A DNA stretch of 64,000 bases from Bacillota bacterium (GTDB lineage Bacteria; Bacillota; Clostridia; Saccharofermentanales; DTU023), in NCBI GenBank assembly GCA_023389255.1, contig JAEWER010000019.1, positions 128,790-192,789 of the forward strand. Direction: 5' to 3'. The position numbers and the translations under genes are program-made. Under the pieces are notes generated by a model. The model had not been told where the DNA came from and did not search any database. It was given only the letters and a program-made list of their open reading frames with translations. Shown here in pieces: positions 1-9,429 of this stretch. Positions within the stretch are counted from its first letter, which is position 1, and each line of letters opens with the position of its first letter.

Positions 1-50
1 TTAGCTCAGGCTACAATAAAGTTTTGCGTCTTGCGCTCGCAATCGACTAA
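1..50 (+). CDS. 3' end of an upstream gene (partial)
   Basis: An open frame enters from the left edge (first full codon at base 3) and ends with TAA at 48-50, giving the tail SSGYNKVLRLALAID. It stops just before the AGGAGAG ribosome site of the next gene, as expected for the preceding member of a co-transcribed polysaccharide locus. Fifteen residues are too few to name the family, so the call rests on position, frame and spacing. Confidence 0.45.
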   Translation, partial: SSGYNKVLRLALAID

Positions 51-61
51 AGGAGAGATGG

Positions 62-697
62 ATGATTAAGCATGTAATCTTCGACGTGGATGGAACTATT
101 TTGGATACACAAAAGCCCACGCTGGAAGCTTTGCGCATAGTGATTGAAGAAATGCAAGAAACCACTTTGCCTGAAGATATTAGCTTTATTTTTGGCTACA
201 CCACGGAAGAGGGTTTGAGACGTTTAGGTTGTACTAACATTCAAGAAGTAGCTGAGCGTTGGGTACAAAAACTGGGCGAGCAAGATCGCTCGGGTTATGT
301 TTTCCCAGAGATTGCAGAATTGATGCAGGAACTAAAAGTACAAGGCTATAAAATAGGTGTAATTACTAATCGTTTGCGTCATGAGTATAATTTTGACTTT
401 GATAAGCTGGCGATTAGTGAGTATATAGATTTTTCGGTCTGTGCTGATGACGTGAGTTTACCCAAGCCTTCAGCAGAACCGATGTTGTATTATCTAAAAC
501 AGATGCACGCTAAACCAGATGAGGCTGTGTTTATTGGTGATACCAAAGCAGATATGCTTTGCGCCAAACAAAGTGATGTAATAAGCATAGTTGCAGGCTG
601 GGGTGTAGAAGCTAAGGATGAGATTGTAGGGGATTACTATCTAGCAACTCCTATAGATCTGTGGCAACTACCAATGTTTAAGCAAAGTGAGGTATAA
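62..697 (+). CDS. HAD-superfamily phosphatase (phosphoglycolate phosphatase-like)
   Basis: A 211-residue cytoplasmic hydrolase. Motif I is FDVDGTILDT near residues 8-17 (Asp nucleophile and acid/base Asp), motif II is the ITNR segment near 100, and the metal-binding motif IV is FIGDTKADM near 158. A helical cap lies between motifs I and II. An AGGAGAG site precedes the ATG. It is two bases upstream of a sugar aminotransferase gene and followed by a sugar-phosphate transferase, so a role in dephosphorylating an intermediate of surface-sugar synthesis is plausible, but the substrate cannot be read from sequence. Confidence 0.88.
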   Translation: MIKHVIFDVDGTILDTQKPTLEALRIVIEEMQETTLPEDISFIFGYTTEEGLRRLGCTNIQEVAERWVQKLGEQDRSGYVFPEIAELMQELKVQGYKIGVITNRLRHEYNFDFDKLAISEYIDFSVCADDVSLPKPSAEPMLYYLKQMHAKPDEAVFIGDTKADMLCAKQSDVISIVAGWGVEAKDEIVGDYYLATPIDLWQLPMFKQSEV

Positions 698-699
698 GC

Positions 700-1905
700 A
701 TGAGTGTCTCTTTTGTAAAACCAGATATTCGTCCAGGTGATTTTGAGCTGATCAAACAAGTTTTAGAGTCTGGCTGGATTACTACTGGACCTTTAACTAA
801 GCAGTTTGAAAAAGAATTGACTGCTTATACCGGCACTAAGCGTTTAGCAACTATGAGTTCGCAGACTATGGCAGCTGAGTTATGTTTAAGACTACTAGGT
901 ATAGGTCCTGGTGATGAAGTAATTGTGCCTGCCTACACGTATTCTGCCAGTTGCTCGATTATTTATCATGTGGGAGCAACGCCTGTCTTAGTAGATAGTA
1001 GACCGGATAGTTTTGAAATGGACTTAAAGTTGGTTGAAGAAGCTATTACAGAGAAAACTAAGGCAATAATCCCAGTAGATTTAGGTGGTATTGTTTGCGA
1101 TTATGATGCCTATTTTGCTATCGCGGAGCAAAAAAAAGCTTTGTTTAAGCCTAGCGATAATCGTTTTCAACAGGCGATTGGCAGGGTGATTATTATTGCT
1201 GATACGGCGCACTCTTTAGGGGGTAAATATAAAGGCCAGTATGCGGGCTCGATTGCAGATTTTAGCAATTTTTCTTTCCATGCAGTTAAGAATCTAACAA
1301 CAGCAGAAGGTGGAGCTGCTACTTGGAAATCTATACCGGGTATAGATGATGAAGAGATATATAAGCAATACATGTTGCTATCACTTCACGGACAAAACAA
1401 AGATGCCTTAGCGAAAACGAAGCTAGGTTCATGGGAATACGATATTATTGAACCCTACTTTAAATGTAATTTATCTGATATTGCATCAGCGTTGGGTATG
1501 GCACAACTAAAACGCTATGATGAAATTCTTGAGCGTAGACATGCTATTATTCAGCGTTATCAAGAGGCTTTTGCTGATACTAGAATTAAAGTCTATGATC
1601 ACGGCACAGCAGATAATCGTTCTAGCGCCCACCTAGCCATTGTACATATCGAGGGTGCCTCAGCAGAAGAACGCAATCTCTTTATCGAGTTGATGGCAGA
1701 AGATGGCGTTTCTTGTAATGTACACTACAAGCCGTTGCCTATGCTCAGTGCCTACCATAAGAGAGGTTTTGATATTAATAATTATCCCAACGCTTATGCT
1801 TTTTATGAGAATCAGGTTTCTTTGCCTCTTTTCAGCCTAATGACCGATGAAGAAGTCGAAACAGTCATTAAAGTAGCAAAAGAAAGTTTGGAAAAATTAG
1901 CTTAA
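700..1905 (+). CDS. DegT/DnrJ/EryC1/StrS-family sugar aminotransferase
   Basis: A 401-residue PLP enzyme of the fold-type I family that transaminates keto-sugar nucleotides. The opening SGWITTGPLTKQFE, the IVPAYTYSASCSII segment and the PLP lysine K197 in SFHAVKNLTTAEGG are typical; D168 in IADTAHSLGG is in the PLP-ring position. A GAGGT site precedes the ATG, and the gene abuts the next start with no gap, so translation is probably coupled. In such clusters it usually makes an amino sugar for capsule or glycan. The exact sugar is unknown. Confidence 0.93.
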   Translation: MSVSFVKPDIRPGDFELIKQVLESGWITTGPLTKQFEKELTAYTGTKRLATMSSQTMAAELCLRLLGIGPGDEVIVPAYTYSASCSIIYHVGATPVLVDSRPDSFEMDLKLVEEAITEKTKAIIPVDLGGIVCDYDAYFAIAEQKKALFKPSDNRFQQAIGRVIIIADTAHSLGGKYKGQYAGSIADFSNFSFHAVKNLTTAEGGAATWKSIPGIDDEEIYKQYMLLSLHGQNKDALAKTKLGSWEYDIIEPYFKCNLSDIASALGMAQLKRYDEILERRHAIIQRYQEAFADTRIKVYDHGTADNRSSAHLAIVHIEGASAEERNLFIELMAEDGVSCNVHYKPLPMLSAYHKRGFDINNYPNAYAFYENQVSLPLFSLMTDEEVETVIKVAKESLEKLA

Positions 1906-2589
1906 ATGTTGCGATCTTGGGATAAATTACCTGCTAGGTTACAGACCAACGCAGTCAGACCTTATTATGAAGTTTTGCAAAGACATAAGCTTGCCTTGGT
2001 GTGCAAGCGTCTTTGCGATTTGCTTTTAGCGATTTTGCTTTTAGTCTTGTTAGCACTCCCTATGTTGGTAATAGCGCTTCTAATTAAATTAGAGGACAGA
2101 GGTCCTATCTTTTTTAGGCAAGAACGTGTAACTCAATATTGTCGTATTTTTCGTATTTTTAAATTTCGTACAATGACGGTTAAACAAGATGCTAAAGCAT
2201 CTCAAGTAACTACTAAAAATGATAATCGCATAACCCGTATCGGCCATTTTTTACGTAAAACTCGCTTAGATGAGTTACCGCAACTCTTTAATATTTTGAC
2301 AGGCGATATGTCACTGGTGGGTACGAGACCAGAGGTTGAGACTTTTGTTAATAGCTACAGTCCAGAGATGTATGCAACCTTACTTTTACCTGCGGGGGTA
2401 ACTTCTCTTGCCAGTATCGAATATAAGGATGAAGCCAGATTGCTATCAGAAGCTGATGACCCACACCAGACTTACGTGGATAAAGTTTTGCCGGCTAAAA
2501 TGAAAATCAATCTCGAGCAATTAGCTAATTTTTCTTTTGCACAGGAGCTCAGCTTACTCTTAAAAACAGTGTTAGCTATATTGCGCTAG
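1906..2589 (+). CDS. Polyprenyl-phosphate sugar-1-phosphate transferase (bacterial sugar transferase)
   Basis: A 227-residue initiating glycosyl-phosphate transferase that would load the first sugar phosphate onto undecaprenyl phosphate at the inner membrane face. A hydrophobic segment lies at about residues 34-60, followed by the family motifs FKFRTMT, TRLDELPQLFNIL and MSLVGTRPE. It is the short PglC-like form without the large WbaP N-terminal domain. Its ATG follows directly on the stop codon of the aminotransferase. It is the last apparently intact gene of the polysaccharide segment. Confidence 0.93.
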   Translation: MLRSWDKLPARLQTNAVRPYYEVLQRHKLALVCKRLCDLLLAILLLVLLALPMLVIALLIKLEDRGPIFFRQERVTQYCRIFRIFKFRTMTVKQDAKASQVTTKNDNRITRIGHFLRKTRLDELPQLFNILTGDMSLVGTRPEVETFVNSYSPEMYATLLLPAGVTSLASIEYKDEARLLSEADDPHQTYVDKVLPAKMKINLEQLANFSFAQELSLLLKTVLAILR

Positions 2590-2597
2590 GAATTTAT

Positions 2598-3229
2598 ATG
2601 TTAAAACGTCTGTCTATCAATCAAGAACGCAAGATTCTTTATAAAAATACTTTGATGCTATATATTTTGCGTTTTTCCACTTACTTCTTTGGTTTTATTA
2701 CTGTACCCTACCAAACTAGGGTATTAGGCAGTGATATTTACGGCAAGGTAGGCGAGGGTATGGCGTTGATGCTGTACTTTCAGTTATTGATCGATTTTGG
2801 TTTCATTCTTTCAGCAACGCAGGAAATAGCATATGTTGTAGCTGAAGACAAAAACAATAAGCGGAAAATATCAGAGATCTACTCTGCTATTCAATATGGT
2901 AAGTTCGCTTTAATTGCCATTGCTACCGTCGTCTTAGCGTGCATATGTTATTTCAATTCGCATTATGGAGAAGATCCGCTCTTTTATTTTGTGTTCTTAA
3001 TTGGCACAGCCGTAAATGGACTAGTACCAGATTTTGTTTATCGGGGCATGCAAGAAATGGGAGCGGTGACCATGCGTGTTATTATTTCGCGCTTAATCTT
3101 TACGGGTCTAATTTTTCGCCCGTTAATATGGCGTGGTCTGTGTCAGCTAGCACTTTGATAGATTTGCTTTATAGAATTTATTGGGTGGCCAAAAGAAGCA
3201 AACAATTAAAACTAGAACAAGTAGTGTAA
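2598..3229 (+). pseudogene. Polysaccharide flippase (Wzx/RfbX-like), frameshifted and truncated
   Basis: The frame opening at 2598 encodes a typical N-terminus of the oligosaccharide flippase family (LRFSTYFFGFITVPYQTRVL, several membrane helices, VPDFVYRGMQEM). It runs only about 172 convincing residues, then ends in unrelated sequence at a TGA (3156-3158). Beyond about 3110 a different frame continues with a plausible membrane/basic tail (WSVSASTLIDLLYRIYWVAK) to a stop at 3227-3229. Intact flippases have about 450-500 residues, so well over half is missing even if the frameshift is repaired. This is probably a deletion remnant; transport function is unlikely. Confidence 0.72.
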
Positions 3230-3282
3230 TAGTAAGATAATCATATTTAGTGTATTGATTAATTGAATATAGGGAGAAGTGC

Positions 3283-3974
3283 ATGAACACGTACTTTTAT
3301 CGACTTAAAGACAAGACAGAAAAATTTCTAAAAAAATTCCTGGAATATATCACCTAGGACACGCAATTAAATTACAGCACGAAAAAGCAAGAGCCAAGAA
3401 ACGAAATGATGCGCTAAAAAAACATGGGCTTGAAACTATGGCTCTAGTACAAGAAGTGTTAGAAAATGAGGGATATCGTTTTTATTTCTGTTATGGAAGT
3501 TTACTAGGAATTGTACGTGAACGTGGAATGATAGGTCACGATCTCGATATTGATGTAGCATTAGATCCAGCCGATGATTTTAGCTGGGAGCATTTGAATC
3601 AAGTTATGACTAATGCAGGTTTTGTTTTACAGCGGAGTTTTGTTATTGGCGATGATATTAAAGAAAGAACTTGGTTTTACAACAAGGTTGGTGTTGATAT
3701 TTTTTTAATCGAGCATGTAAAAAATGAGATTCTTTCACCTTTCTTTTTTAGAAAGAGTGGCACAGAATATGAACATAAATTGGAACAGGGATATGCTCAA
3801 GTAAGAGAGCCAGAACCTACTGGAATTACTAAGTTATCTATTGGTCAAGATAACCAAACTTTTGAAGTTAATGTACCTAAGAATTACGAAGAAATTTTGC
3901 AGGCAAATTATGGCGCAGATTGGCGTACGCCAAATCCTCATTGGTCTTGCTGGCAAGCGGTATTTTTTGAATGA
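3283..3974 (+). pseudogene. LicD-family nucleotidyltransferase, frameshifted at an A7 tract
   Basis: LicD proteins transfer phosphocholine or related groups to surface glycans. The main frame (intact from an internal ATG at 3438, 178 residues) carries the nucleotidyltransferase signature YFCYGSLLGIVRERGMIGHD followed by DID, and the usual tail YGADWRTPNPHW. A well-placed ATG at 3283 after GGGAGAAG starts a different frame, which stops at TAG 3355-3357. Adding one A to the A7 run at 3330-3336 would join the two into a 230-residue protein. It may be a decaying gene, a phase-variable switch or a sequencing error. An internal start could still give a product, but without the N-terminal 50 residues. 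Confidence 0.75.
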
Positions 3975-4557
3975 AAGCAATGGCGCAAGAGCGACACGTT
4001 GGTTGCTACATAACGGTATGTGGTACTATCTATTACCGAAAGACGGTAGCATGCTGGTCGGTGAACAAGTAGTTGATGGCAAGAAATACAAATTTGCTAG
4101 TTCAGGTGCCTTGATTGACGCTTCGAGAAATTGGCAGATTAGTAATGGCGTTTTGTATTATCAGAATAAAGGGCAACGCTCTTATAAATTACCCAGCAAC
4201 GGTATTATCATTATCTCGCTGAAAGAACAGAGAATGTGGGGATACAAGAATGGGAAGTGGATGGCTACTCCTGTGACTACTGGCAAAAATTCTACGCCTA
4301 CATATCCTGGTTGGTTCAAGATAAATTCTAAATACCGCTCCATTTACTTAACATCTTCAACTTATTCATCCTTTGTCAGTTACTGGATGGCGTACAGTGG
4401 CTCATCTTATGGCATTCACGATGCAAGCTGGCGCGATGTATTTGGAACTCAGTCCTACACTTACAATGGATCGCATGGTTGTATCAACACACCCAAAAGA
4501 GAAGTGAAAAAGTTCTATGAAACATTCTCCGTTGGAACTGATGTCTGGATTTACTAA
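3970..4557 (+). pseudogene. L,D-transpeptidase (YkuD) with wall-binding repeat, missing 5' end
   Basis: The C-terminal about 115 residues are a YkuD catalytic domain with the active-site signature YGIHDASW and, 21 residues on, NGSHGCINTP (His and Cys). In front are one or two aromatic/glycine cell-wall-binding-type repeats (HNGMWYYLLPKDGSML, VDGKKYKFASSGAL). No start codon with a ribosome site and no signal peptide exist in this frame; upstream it runs into the LicD coding region in another frame. The homology begins abruptly at about 3970, next to the LicD stop. It looks like the 3' part of a longer exported wall enzyme joined here by deletion or recombination. Confidence 0.72.
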
Positions 4558-4580
4558 GTTAAGACTTTAAGCTTTGTGAT

Positions 4581-4609
4581 ACGCTCTAGTTGGAACTAGA
4601 GCGTTTTTT
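4581..4609 (+). terminator. Intrinsic terminator closing the polysaccharide segment
   Basis: A perfect 10-bp stem (ACGCTCTAGT with its complement at 4595-4604) with a 4-base loop, followed by a T run. It lies between the transpeptidase remnant and the nuclease gene. Confidence 0.9.
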
Positions 4610-4620
4610 ATTGGAGTCAA

Positions 4621-5766
4621 ATGAGAATATTACACGCAGCAGATTTACATTTAGGCATTAAGTATAGTCAGCTACCTAGAAATGTTGCGCAAACCATGCG
4701 CCATGCCAGCATTAGTGTTTTGCAAAACCTAGTGCAACTGGCTAACGAGAATCAAGCGATTTTGCTCCTGGCAGGCGATACATTTGAGGCGCAAGCAATT
4801 ACTGAAGCAGAATTGGCGCAAGCAACAAGTATCTTAGAACAGTGTGAAATGCCAATTGTTGCGGTAGCAGGTAATCACGATCCGTACTATCCGCAATCAC
4901 TGTATGAACGATTCGTGGATCTCCCTAACTTTCATTTGTTGGGAGTTGATAGCATGCGCCTAGATTTACCCCAATACGATCTAACCATCTACGGGCAGAG
5001 CTTTAAGCAAATTCATGTGTTTTCTAGCTTAATGCCTGAAGTTGTAGAAAAAATCAATGCGGATAGGATGGGAGATGAAAAGCCACTTACCAATAATGTT
5101 CTCCTGATGCATGGTGATATTTATCAAAAGCAAAATACGAGTGTTTATAATCCGATGGCGCTTGATACCTTAATGGAATTGCCTGTTGCCTATGTTGCCT
5201 TAGGTCATATCCATAAGCCAGAAAATTTTAAGCTAGGTGTTTTTTCGGCTACGGAAAAATGCTGTTATGCAGGTGCACCTATAGGTCATTCATTTAAAAA
5301 TATTGGTCCTAAACGTTGTTTGTTGGTTGAGCTAGAAGAGAACCGTATTATCAAGCAAGAAGCAATAAGTTTAGATATACCACGCTTCGAAGAACAGCGC
5401 ATTGTGTTGCAAAGTGCCCACACTCTCGCACAGAGCGAAGAAATTCTTAAGTTTCTGCAGACAGATGAAAATTACAAGCGTAATCTTTATCGCCTCTATC
5501 TTAAAGGTGAAACTGAATTTGAGCCAGATTTATCTGCAATCAAGTTACAGCTACCGTGTTATGTAGAACTATTTGATCGGACAGTAAGACCTTTAGCAGA
5601 GCAGGATACGGATAGTGTAAAAGGACTTTTCGCACATGCTATTGCGCAAAAAAAATCTAGGCCAGATTTGACCAGTGAAGAACAAGAGATTATAGATTTA
5701 GCGTATAGCTTAGGGTTAGAAATACTGAAAGGTGAATTAGACATCTTAGATAGGTGGAGTCATTAG
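4621..5766 (+). CDS. DNA repair exonuclease, SbcD/YhaO-type metallophosphoesterase
   Basis: A 381-residue cytoplasmic calcineurin-like phosphoesterase with the five metal-site motifs in order: DLHLG (residue 8), GDTFE (about 58), GNHDPYY (about 85), LMHGD (about 164) and GHIHKPE (about 198). The family subunit acts as the Mn-dependent nuclease of an Mre11/Rad50-like pair. The partner ATPase begins three bases after its stop. Length and gene order match the Bacillus YhaO-YhaN arrangement better than SbcD-SbcC, because the partner is a 900-residue YhaN-like protein. The start is chosen on the GGAG eight bases upstream. Confidence 0.88.
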   Translation: MRILHAADLHLGIKYSQLPRNVAQTMRHASISVLQNLVQLANENQAILLLAGDTFEAQAITEAELAQATSILEQCEMPIVAVAGNHDPYYPQSLYERFVDLPNFHLLGVDSMRLDLPQYDLTIYGQSFKQIHVFSSLMPEVVEKINADRMGDEKPLTNNVLLMHGDIYQKQNTSVYNPMALDTLMELPVAYVALGHIHKPENFKLGVFSATEKCCYAGAPIGHSFKNIGPKRCLLVELEENRIIKQEAISLDIPRFEEQRIVLQSAHTLAQSEEILKFLQTDENYKRNLYRLYLKGETEFEPDLSAIKLQLPCYVELFDRTVRPLAEQDTDSVKGLFAHAIAQKKSRPDLTSEEQEIIDLAYSLGLEILKGELDILDRWSH

Positions 5767-5769
5767 ACG

Positions 5770-8469
5770 ATGCGACTACAGAAAATCGAGATAAGTCAAT
5801 TTGGTAAATTGCAAAACCTAAATTTAGTATTATCACCAGAGGGTAACATTATTTTTGGTGGGAATGAAAGTGGCAAAAGCACCCTAGTTGCTTTTATTGT
5901 TGCCTGTCTATATGGCTTGCCTAAAAGGAATGACCGTAGTATCAGTAAAAGTGATAGAAGTCGTTACCGTCCCTGGCAAGCCCATGGAATTATGGGCGGA
6001 GCTTTAGAGTTTGAGCAACAAAATAAGCACTATCGTTTAGAAGCTCAATTTGGAGCTACCCCTGCACAAGATAAAATCAGATTAATAGATAGAGATACCA
6101 ATGAAGCGATTGGCTTGGAAGGCAAGCAAACAGTAGCTGAATACTTACTAGGTATGTCGCAAGTAACTTTTGAGCGTGCAAATTTGGTGCGTCAACTTCA
6201 GGTACAAATAGCAAATGATAACAAAAAAGAAAACAGCGAAGTATTGACTGCCCTGGGAAACTTAGCTGCGGTTGGTGAAAGCGATGTCTCTGAAGAGGCA
6301 ATTCAGATGAGCTTAAAAGAAAACCTAAATCAGCTGTCTAGCCCACGCAGACAAAATGCCATAATCCCTGGGTTAAGCAAACAAATTGCTAGTAAGAAAG
6401 AAGAATACTTGCAAGCTGAAACAAATGAACAAGTAGCCAACAGCAGACAACAAGAATTATTGAGTTTAGAAGCAGAACTTAAAGAGTTAGATCAAACAGT
6501 GAAAGCCTTAGGCGAATACAAAGCACAACTTATTCATTGTAAAGAGCTAAACCAAGTGAATAAGCTAGCTGAAGCGATTAGCGAAAAACAAAGAGAGTAC
6601 GTGAAACAAAAAGAAGCTTTGGCTCAATTAGATAACCTATTGCCAAGCCAAGAGCTAGACAAGTTTAGAAATACGAACAATAGTTTGTGTTTAATTGTCA
6701 CACAGTTAGATAACGATTTAGCTAAAGAAACCACTTTATTCTCACAGTTACAGCACTACAAAGCAGAAACTAGGGAACTAGAGAACCAGTTAGCGAAAAA
6801 AGAAAGCGTAGCAGATTTAGCAACAGAGCTAACAACAAGGAATAACGATCTAAAACATCAGCAGGAAAACAAATATCGTATAGAACAGGCCAAGGAACGA
6901 TTATTTAGCCAAAAAGAAGAGCTGTTAATTAAGAAGCAGGAACTACAGGCTCAGGTTACCAAGACCGAAGCTAAGCCAAAAGGAAAGCAGAAAATTCTGC
7001 TAGCTTTAATACCGATTGTGCTGGGACTTGGACTAATTGGTGTAAGTAGGTTCTTATTTTCCAGTTTATTAGTAGATTCTGTGTACATTTGGCTAGGAAC
7101 AGCAGTAGGCTTAATTATTAGTTTTTGCGGTCTTGGCTTAGGGTTGCTGGGTTTAAGAAAACAGACAAATAGTGAAAGACTAAAAGAGCAGGTGCTTAAA
7201 GAAGCACTCAGGCAAAATGAACAGCAGATGCTAACGAATAATCAAGCTATTGCAGATAATAAAGTAAAGTTGAAGCAACTAGAGAGTGAATTAGAGAGAA
7301 GCAGAGAGAAATTAGAGAATTTGCGCTCAGGTTATGAAAAAGTGCAATTACTCACACAGAAAGAACAACTGCTGGTGCAGGAATTAAAAAGCAAACAAGG
7401 CGAATATCAAGAGTTAGTCCAATATATAAAGAGCAATTTAGAGCATTTAGCTAGTCACGTACAAAGCATAACCGTCTTTATAAAGGACAGAAGCGAACTC
7501 GATAGAAACAAGCTAGGTATAAAACTAGTCACTGAGCTAGAGCAAGAAGCTGAAGAAATTCAGCAGTTAACAAAGTTGGCAGAAGGGCAGCAGATCAGGA
7601 CAACGCAGATCAACTCTTGTTTGAATAAGCTCGCAAGCTCAAGCCAAAGTTTTGACGAGTTATTGCAAGATTTCAGTAAACAAAGATTTGAACTAGAAGC
7701 TAGTGTTCAGCAAACAACGGAATCTTTGCAATTACTAGGCGAGCAGTTAAATGAATTGCAAACAGAAGATGCTCATATATCTGATGAGTTAAAAAAGTTG
7801 AGCAAAGTAGAACTAGAGCAGCGCCTAGCTGAAATTACAGCAGAACTAGCAGACAATAAAGCACATCTGCAAGAAAAAGAATTAGAGTTTGCTGAAGAAA
7901 GCACACGCTTTGCAGAGCGTTATCAAGGGAAGAAAACACCAGTAGAGATAGCTCGTGAGATCGATGACTTAGAGTTAAAACTAAAAGAAGCAACACGCTA
8001 TCAGCGAGCGCTAGAATTGGCGCAAGCAACTTTTACAGAAGTTTTTGCAGAAATTCAAAGTCGTTTTGCGCCTGAATTGCAACAGCAAGCATCAGCTTAT
8101 CTTACGCAGATGACACAAGGTAAGTACGCCCGAGTTTTGGTAGATAAAACGCTTGCCCTACAAATCCGTGAAACAGGATCTGCACAAACATACAGTAGTG
8201 ATTATTTATCGGGTGGAGCAAATGACCAAATCTACTTGGCATTACGCTTAGCGCTATGCGATCAGCTGGACGGGGCTAAGGAGGCACCACTAATTTTAGA
8301 CGATATATTTGTGCAATACGATGACAGAAGGCTCAAGGAGGCATTGCAACTACTAGCCCCAAGAGAGCAACAAATTTTATTGTTTACTTGTCAAAAACAT
8401 GTGGTAGACCAGGCCGAAAAGGATGTACCACGACTACAAATACTTGAATTGCCTAACAATAAAATTTAG
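5770..8469 (+). CDS. YhaN-like AAA ATPase with long coiled coil
   Basis: An 899-residue Rad50/SMC-like protein. Walker A is GGNESGKST near residues 34-42. Coiled coil spans roughly 165-400 and 465-740. The C-terminus has the signature YLSGGANDQIYLALRLAL and Walker B APLILDDIF. Two hydrophobic segments at about 410-460 interrupt the coiled coil, as in Bacillus YhaN and unlike SbcC, and suggest membrane attachment. It should form a DNA end-processing complex with the upstream nuclease. No third gene (a YhaM-type nuclease) is adjacent. Confidence 0.87.
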   Translation: MRLQKIEISQFGKLQNLNLVLSPEGNIIFGGNESGKSTLVAFIVACLYGLPKRNDRSISKSDRSRYRPWQAHGIMGGALEFEQQNKHYRLEAQFGATPAQDKIRLIDRDTNEAIGLEGKQTVAEYLLGMSQVTFERANLVRQLQVQIANDNKKENSEVLTALGNLAAVGESDVSEEAIQMSLKENLNQLSSPRRQNAIIPGLSKQIASKKEEYLQAETNEQVANSRQQELLSLEAELKELDQTVKALGEYKAQLIHCKELNQVNKLAEAISEKQREYVKQKEALAQLDNLLPSQELDKFRNTNNSLCLIVTQLDNDLAKETTLFSQLQHYKAETRELENQLAKKESVADLATELTTRNNDLKHQQENKYRIEQAKERLFSQKEELLIKKQELQAQVTKTEAKPKGKQKILLALIPIVLGLGLIGVSRFLFSSLLVDSVYIWLGTAVGLIISFCGLGLGLLGLRKQTNSERLKEQVLKEALRQNEQQMLTNNQAIADNKVKLKQLESELERSREKLENLRSGYEKVQLLTQKEQLLVQELKSKQGEYQELVQYIKSNLEHLASHVQSITVFIKDRSELDRNKLGIKLVTELEQEAEEIQQLTKLAEGQQIRTTQINSCLNKLASSSQSFDELLQDFSKQRFELEASVQQTTESLQLLGEQLNELQTEDAHISDELKKLSKVELEQRLAEITAELADNKAHLQEKELEFAEESTRFAERYQGKKTPVEIAREIDDLELKLKEATRYQRALELAQATFTEVFAEIQSRFAPELQQQASAYLTQMTQGKYARVLVDKTLALQIRETGSAQTYSSDYLSGGANDQIYLALRLALCDQLDGAKEAPLILDDIFVQYDDRRLKEALQLLAPREQQILLFTCQKHVVDQAEKDVPRLQILELPNNKI

Positions 8470-8610
8470 TTTTTCTTTACCTAAGCACAGATTTAAGCAA
8501 CTAGACTAACAGTAACTTGTATTTACAAGTTGGCTAGTTTTGGCTATCTTTAGAGAACTTTAGCAAATAGTAGAAGAGAAGAAAGAGAAGAGAGGAAGAC
8601 AGGGGGAGTT

Positions 8611-9408
8611 ATGCTAGAAAGCTTACAATATTTTTTTCGTAGCGTTCCAGATCAACCACGCCCAATGCCACCCTTGGTGCACATTGCTTTATTAGTTATT
8701 TGGTTAGTAGTAGTTTTCTTATTAATTGAGCGTGGTCATCAATTGGCGGAAAGACCTCGTCTAGCAGATCGTTTGCTGAAGGTTATGGCAAGCGTGTTAT
8801 TGCTAGACTTTGTGCTTATGAATGGCTGGATGATCTTCAGTCATATCTTCAATGCGCAGGAAAATCTATCGCTCTTCCATTGCCGGATGGCAACCATCTT
8901 GTTGATAATAAGTATTTTCTTTAAGCGCAAGAAGATTATTATTCCCGGAATGTGGTGGGGTCTAATGGGATCAGTTGCTACTTTAATCGTGGCGGAGACC
9001 TATCCCTACAATTTCCCACACTACTCTAATTTTAATTTTGTGATCATGCATTTCTTGATCGGTTGGATCAGCGTTTACATGGTAGCAGTTAAGGGTTATC
9101 GTTATCCGACGAAAGACTTGTTCTTTATGCTTAAAGTGACTAACCTTTATAATCTATTTTTGTTGATGTTCAACCTGACAATGCATTCGTTTGGTTTAAC
9201 ACAAACAAATTATGGTTACATCAACGAGCCACCATTGCCTTTAGCGATGCTCTATAAATCACTGGGACCGATTGGCTACATTTTATTTAGCCTTATGATC
9301 TACAACGTAATCATGTTATTGACTTGGATTTTAGGTCGTTTTGTACTGGTTCCTTTAGTGAGTAAGCGACAAGCTAAAATTGAACGTGCAACTGTTCGTG
9401 GCTGGTAA
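8611..9408 (+). CDS. YwaF-like integral membrane protein (TIGR02206-type family)
   Basis: 265 residues with about seven predicted membrane helices. The LSLFHCRMATILLIISIFF segment (about 90-108) and the later HFLIGWISVYMVAV segment carry the two conserved histidines of the YwaF/TP0381 family, whose molecular role is not established. A long purine-rich ribosome site precedes the ATG. It is followed 21 bases later by a PAP2-family gene, so the two probably form one transcript. Family assignment rests on the spacing of helices and histidines as I recall them. Confidence 0.68.
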   Translation: MLESLQYFFRSVPDQPRPMPPLVHIALLVIWLVVVFLLIERGHQLAERPRLADRLLKVMASVLLLDFVLMNGWMIFSHIFNAQENLSLFHCRMATILLIISIFFKRKKIIIPGMWWGLMGSVATLIVAETYPYNFPHYSNFNFVIMHFLIGWISVYMVAVKGYRYPTKDLFFMLKVTNLYNLFLLMFNLTMHSFGLTQTNYGYINEPPLPLAMLYKSLGPIGYILFSLMIYNVIMLLTWILGRFVLVPLVSKRQAKIERATVRGW

Positions 9409-9429
9409 ATCTAAATGAAGGAGTAACTT

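Noticed and set aside
4621..8469. Phage-defence reading of the nuclease/ATPase pair
   Set aside because: Motifs, the inserted membrane segments and gene order fit the housekeeping YhaO/YhaN pair.
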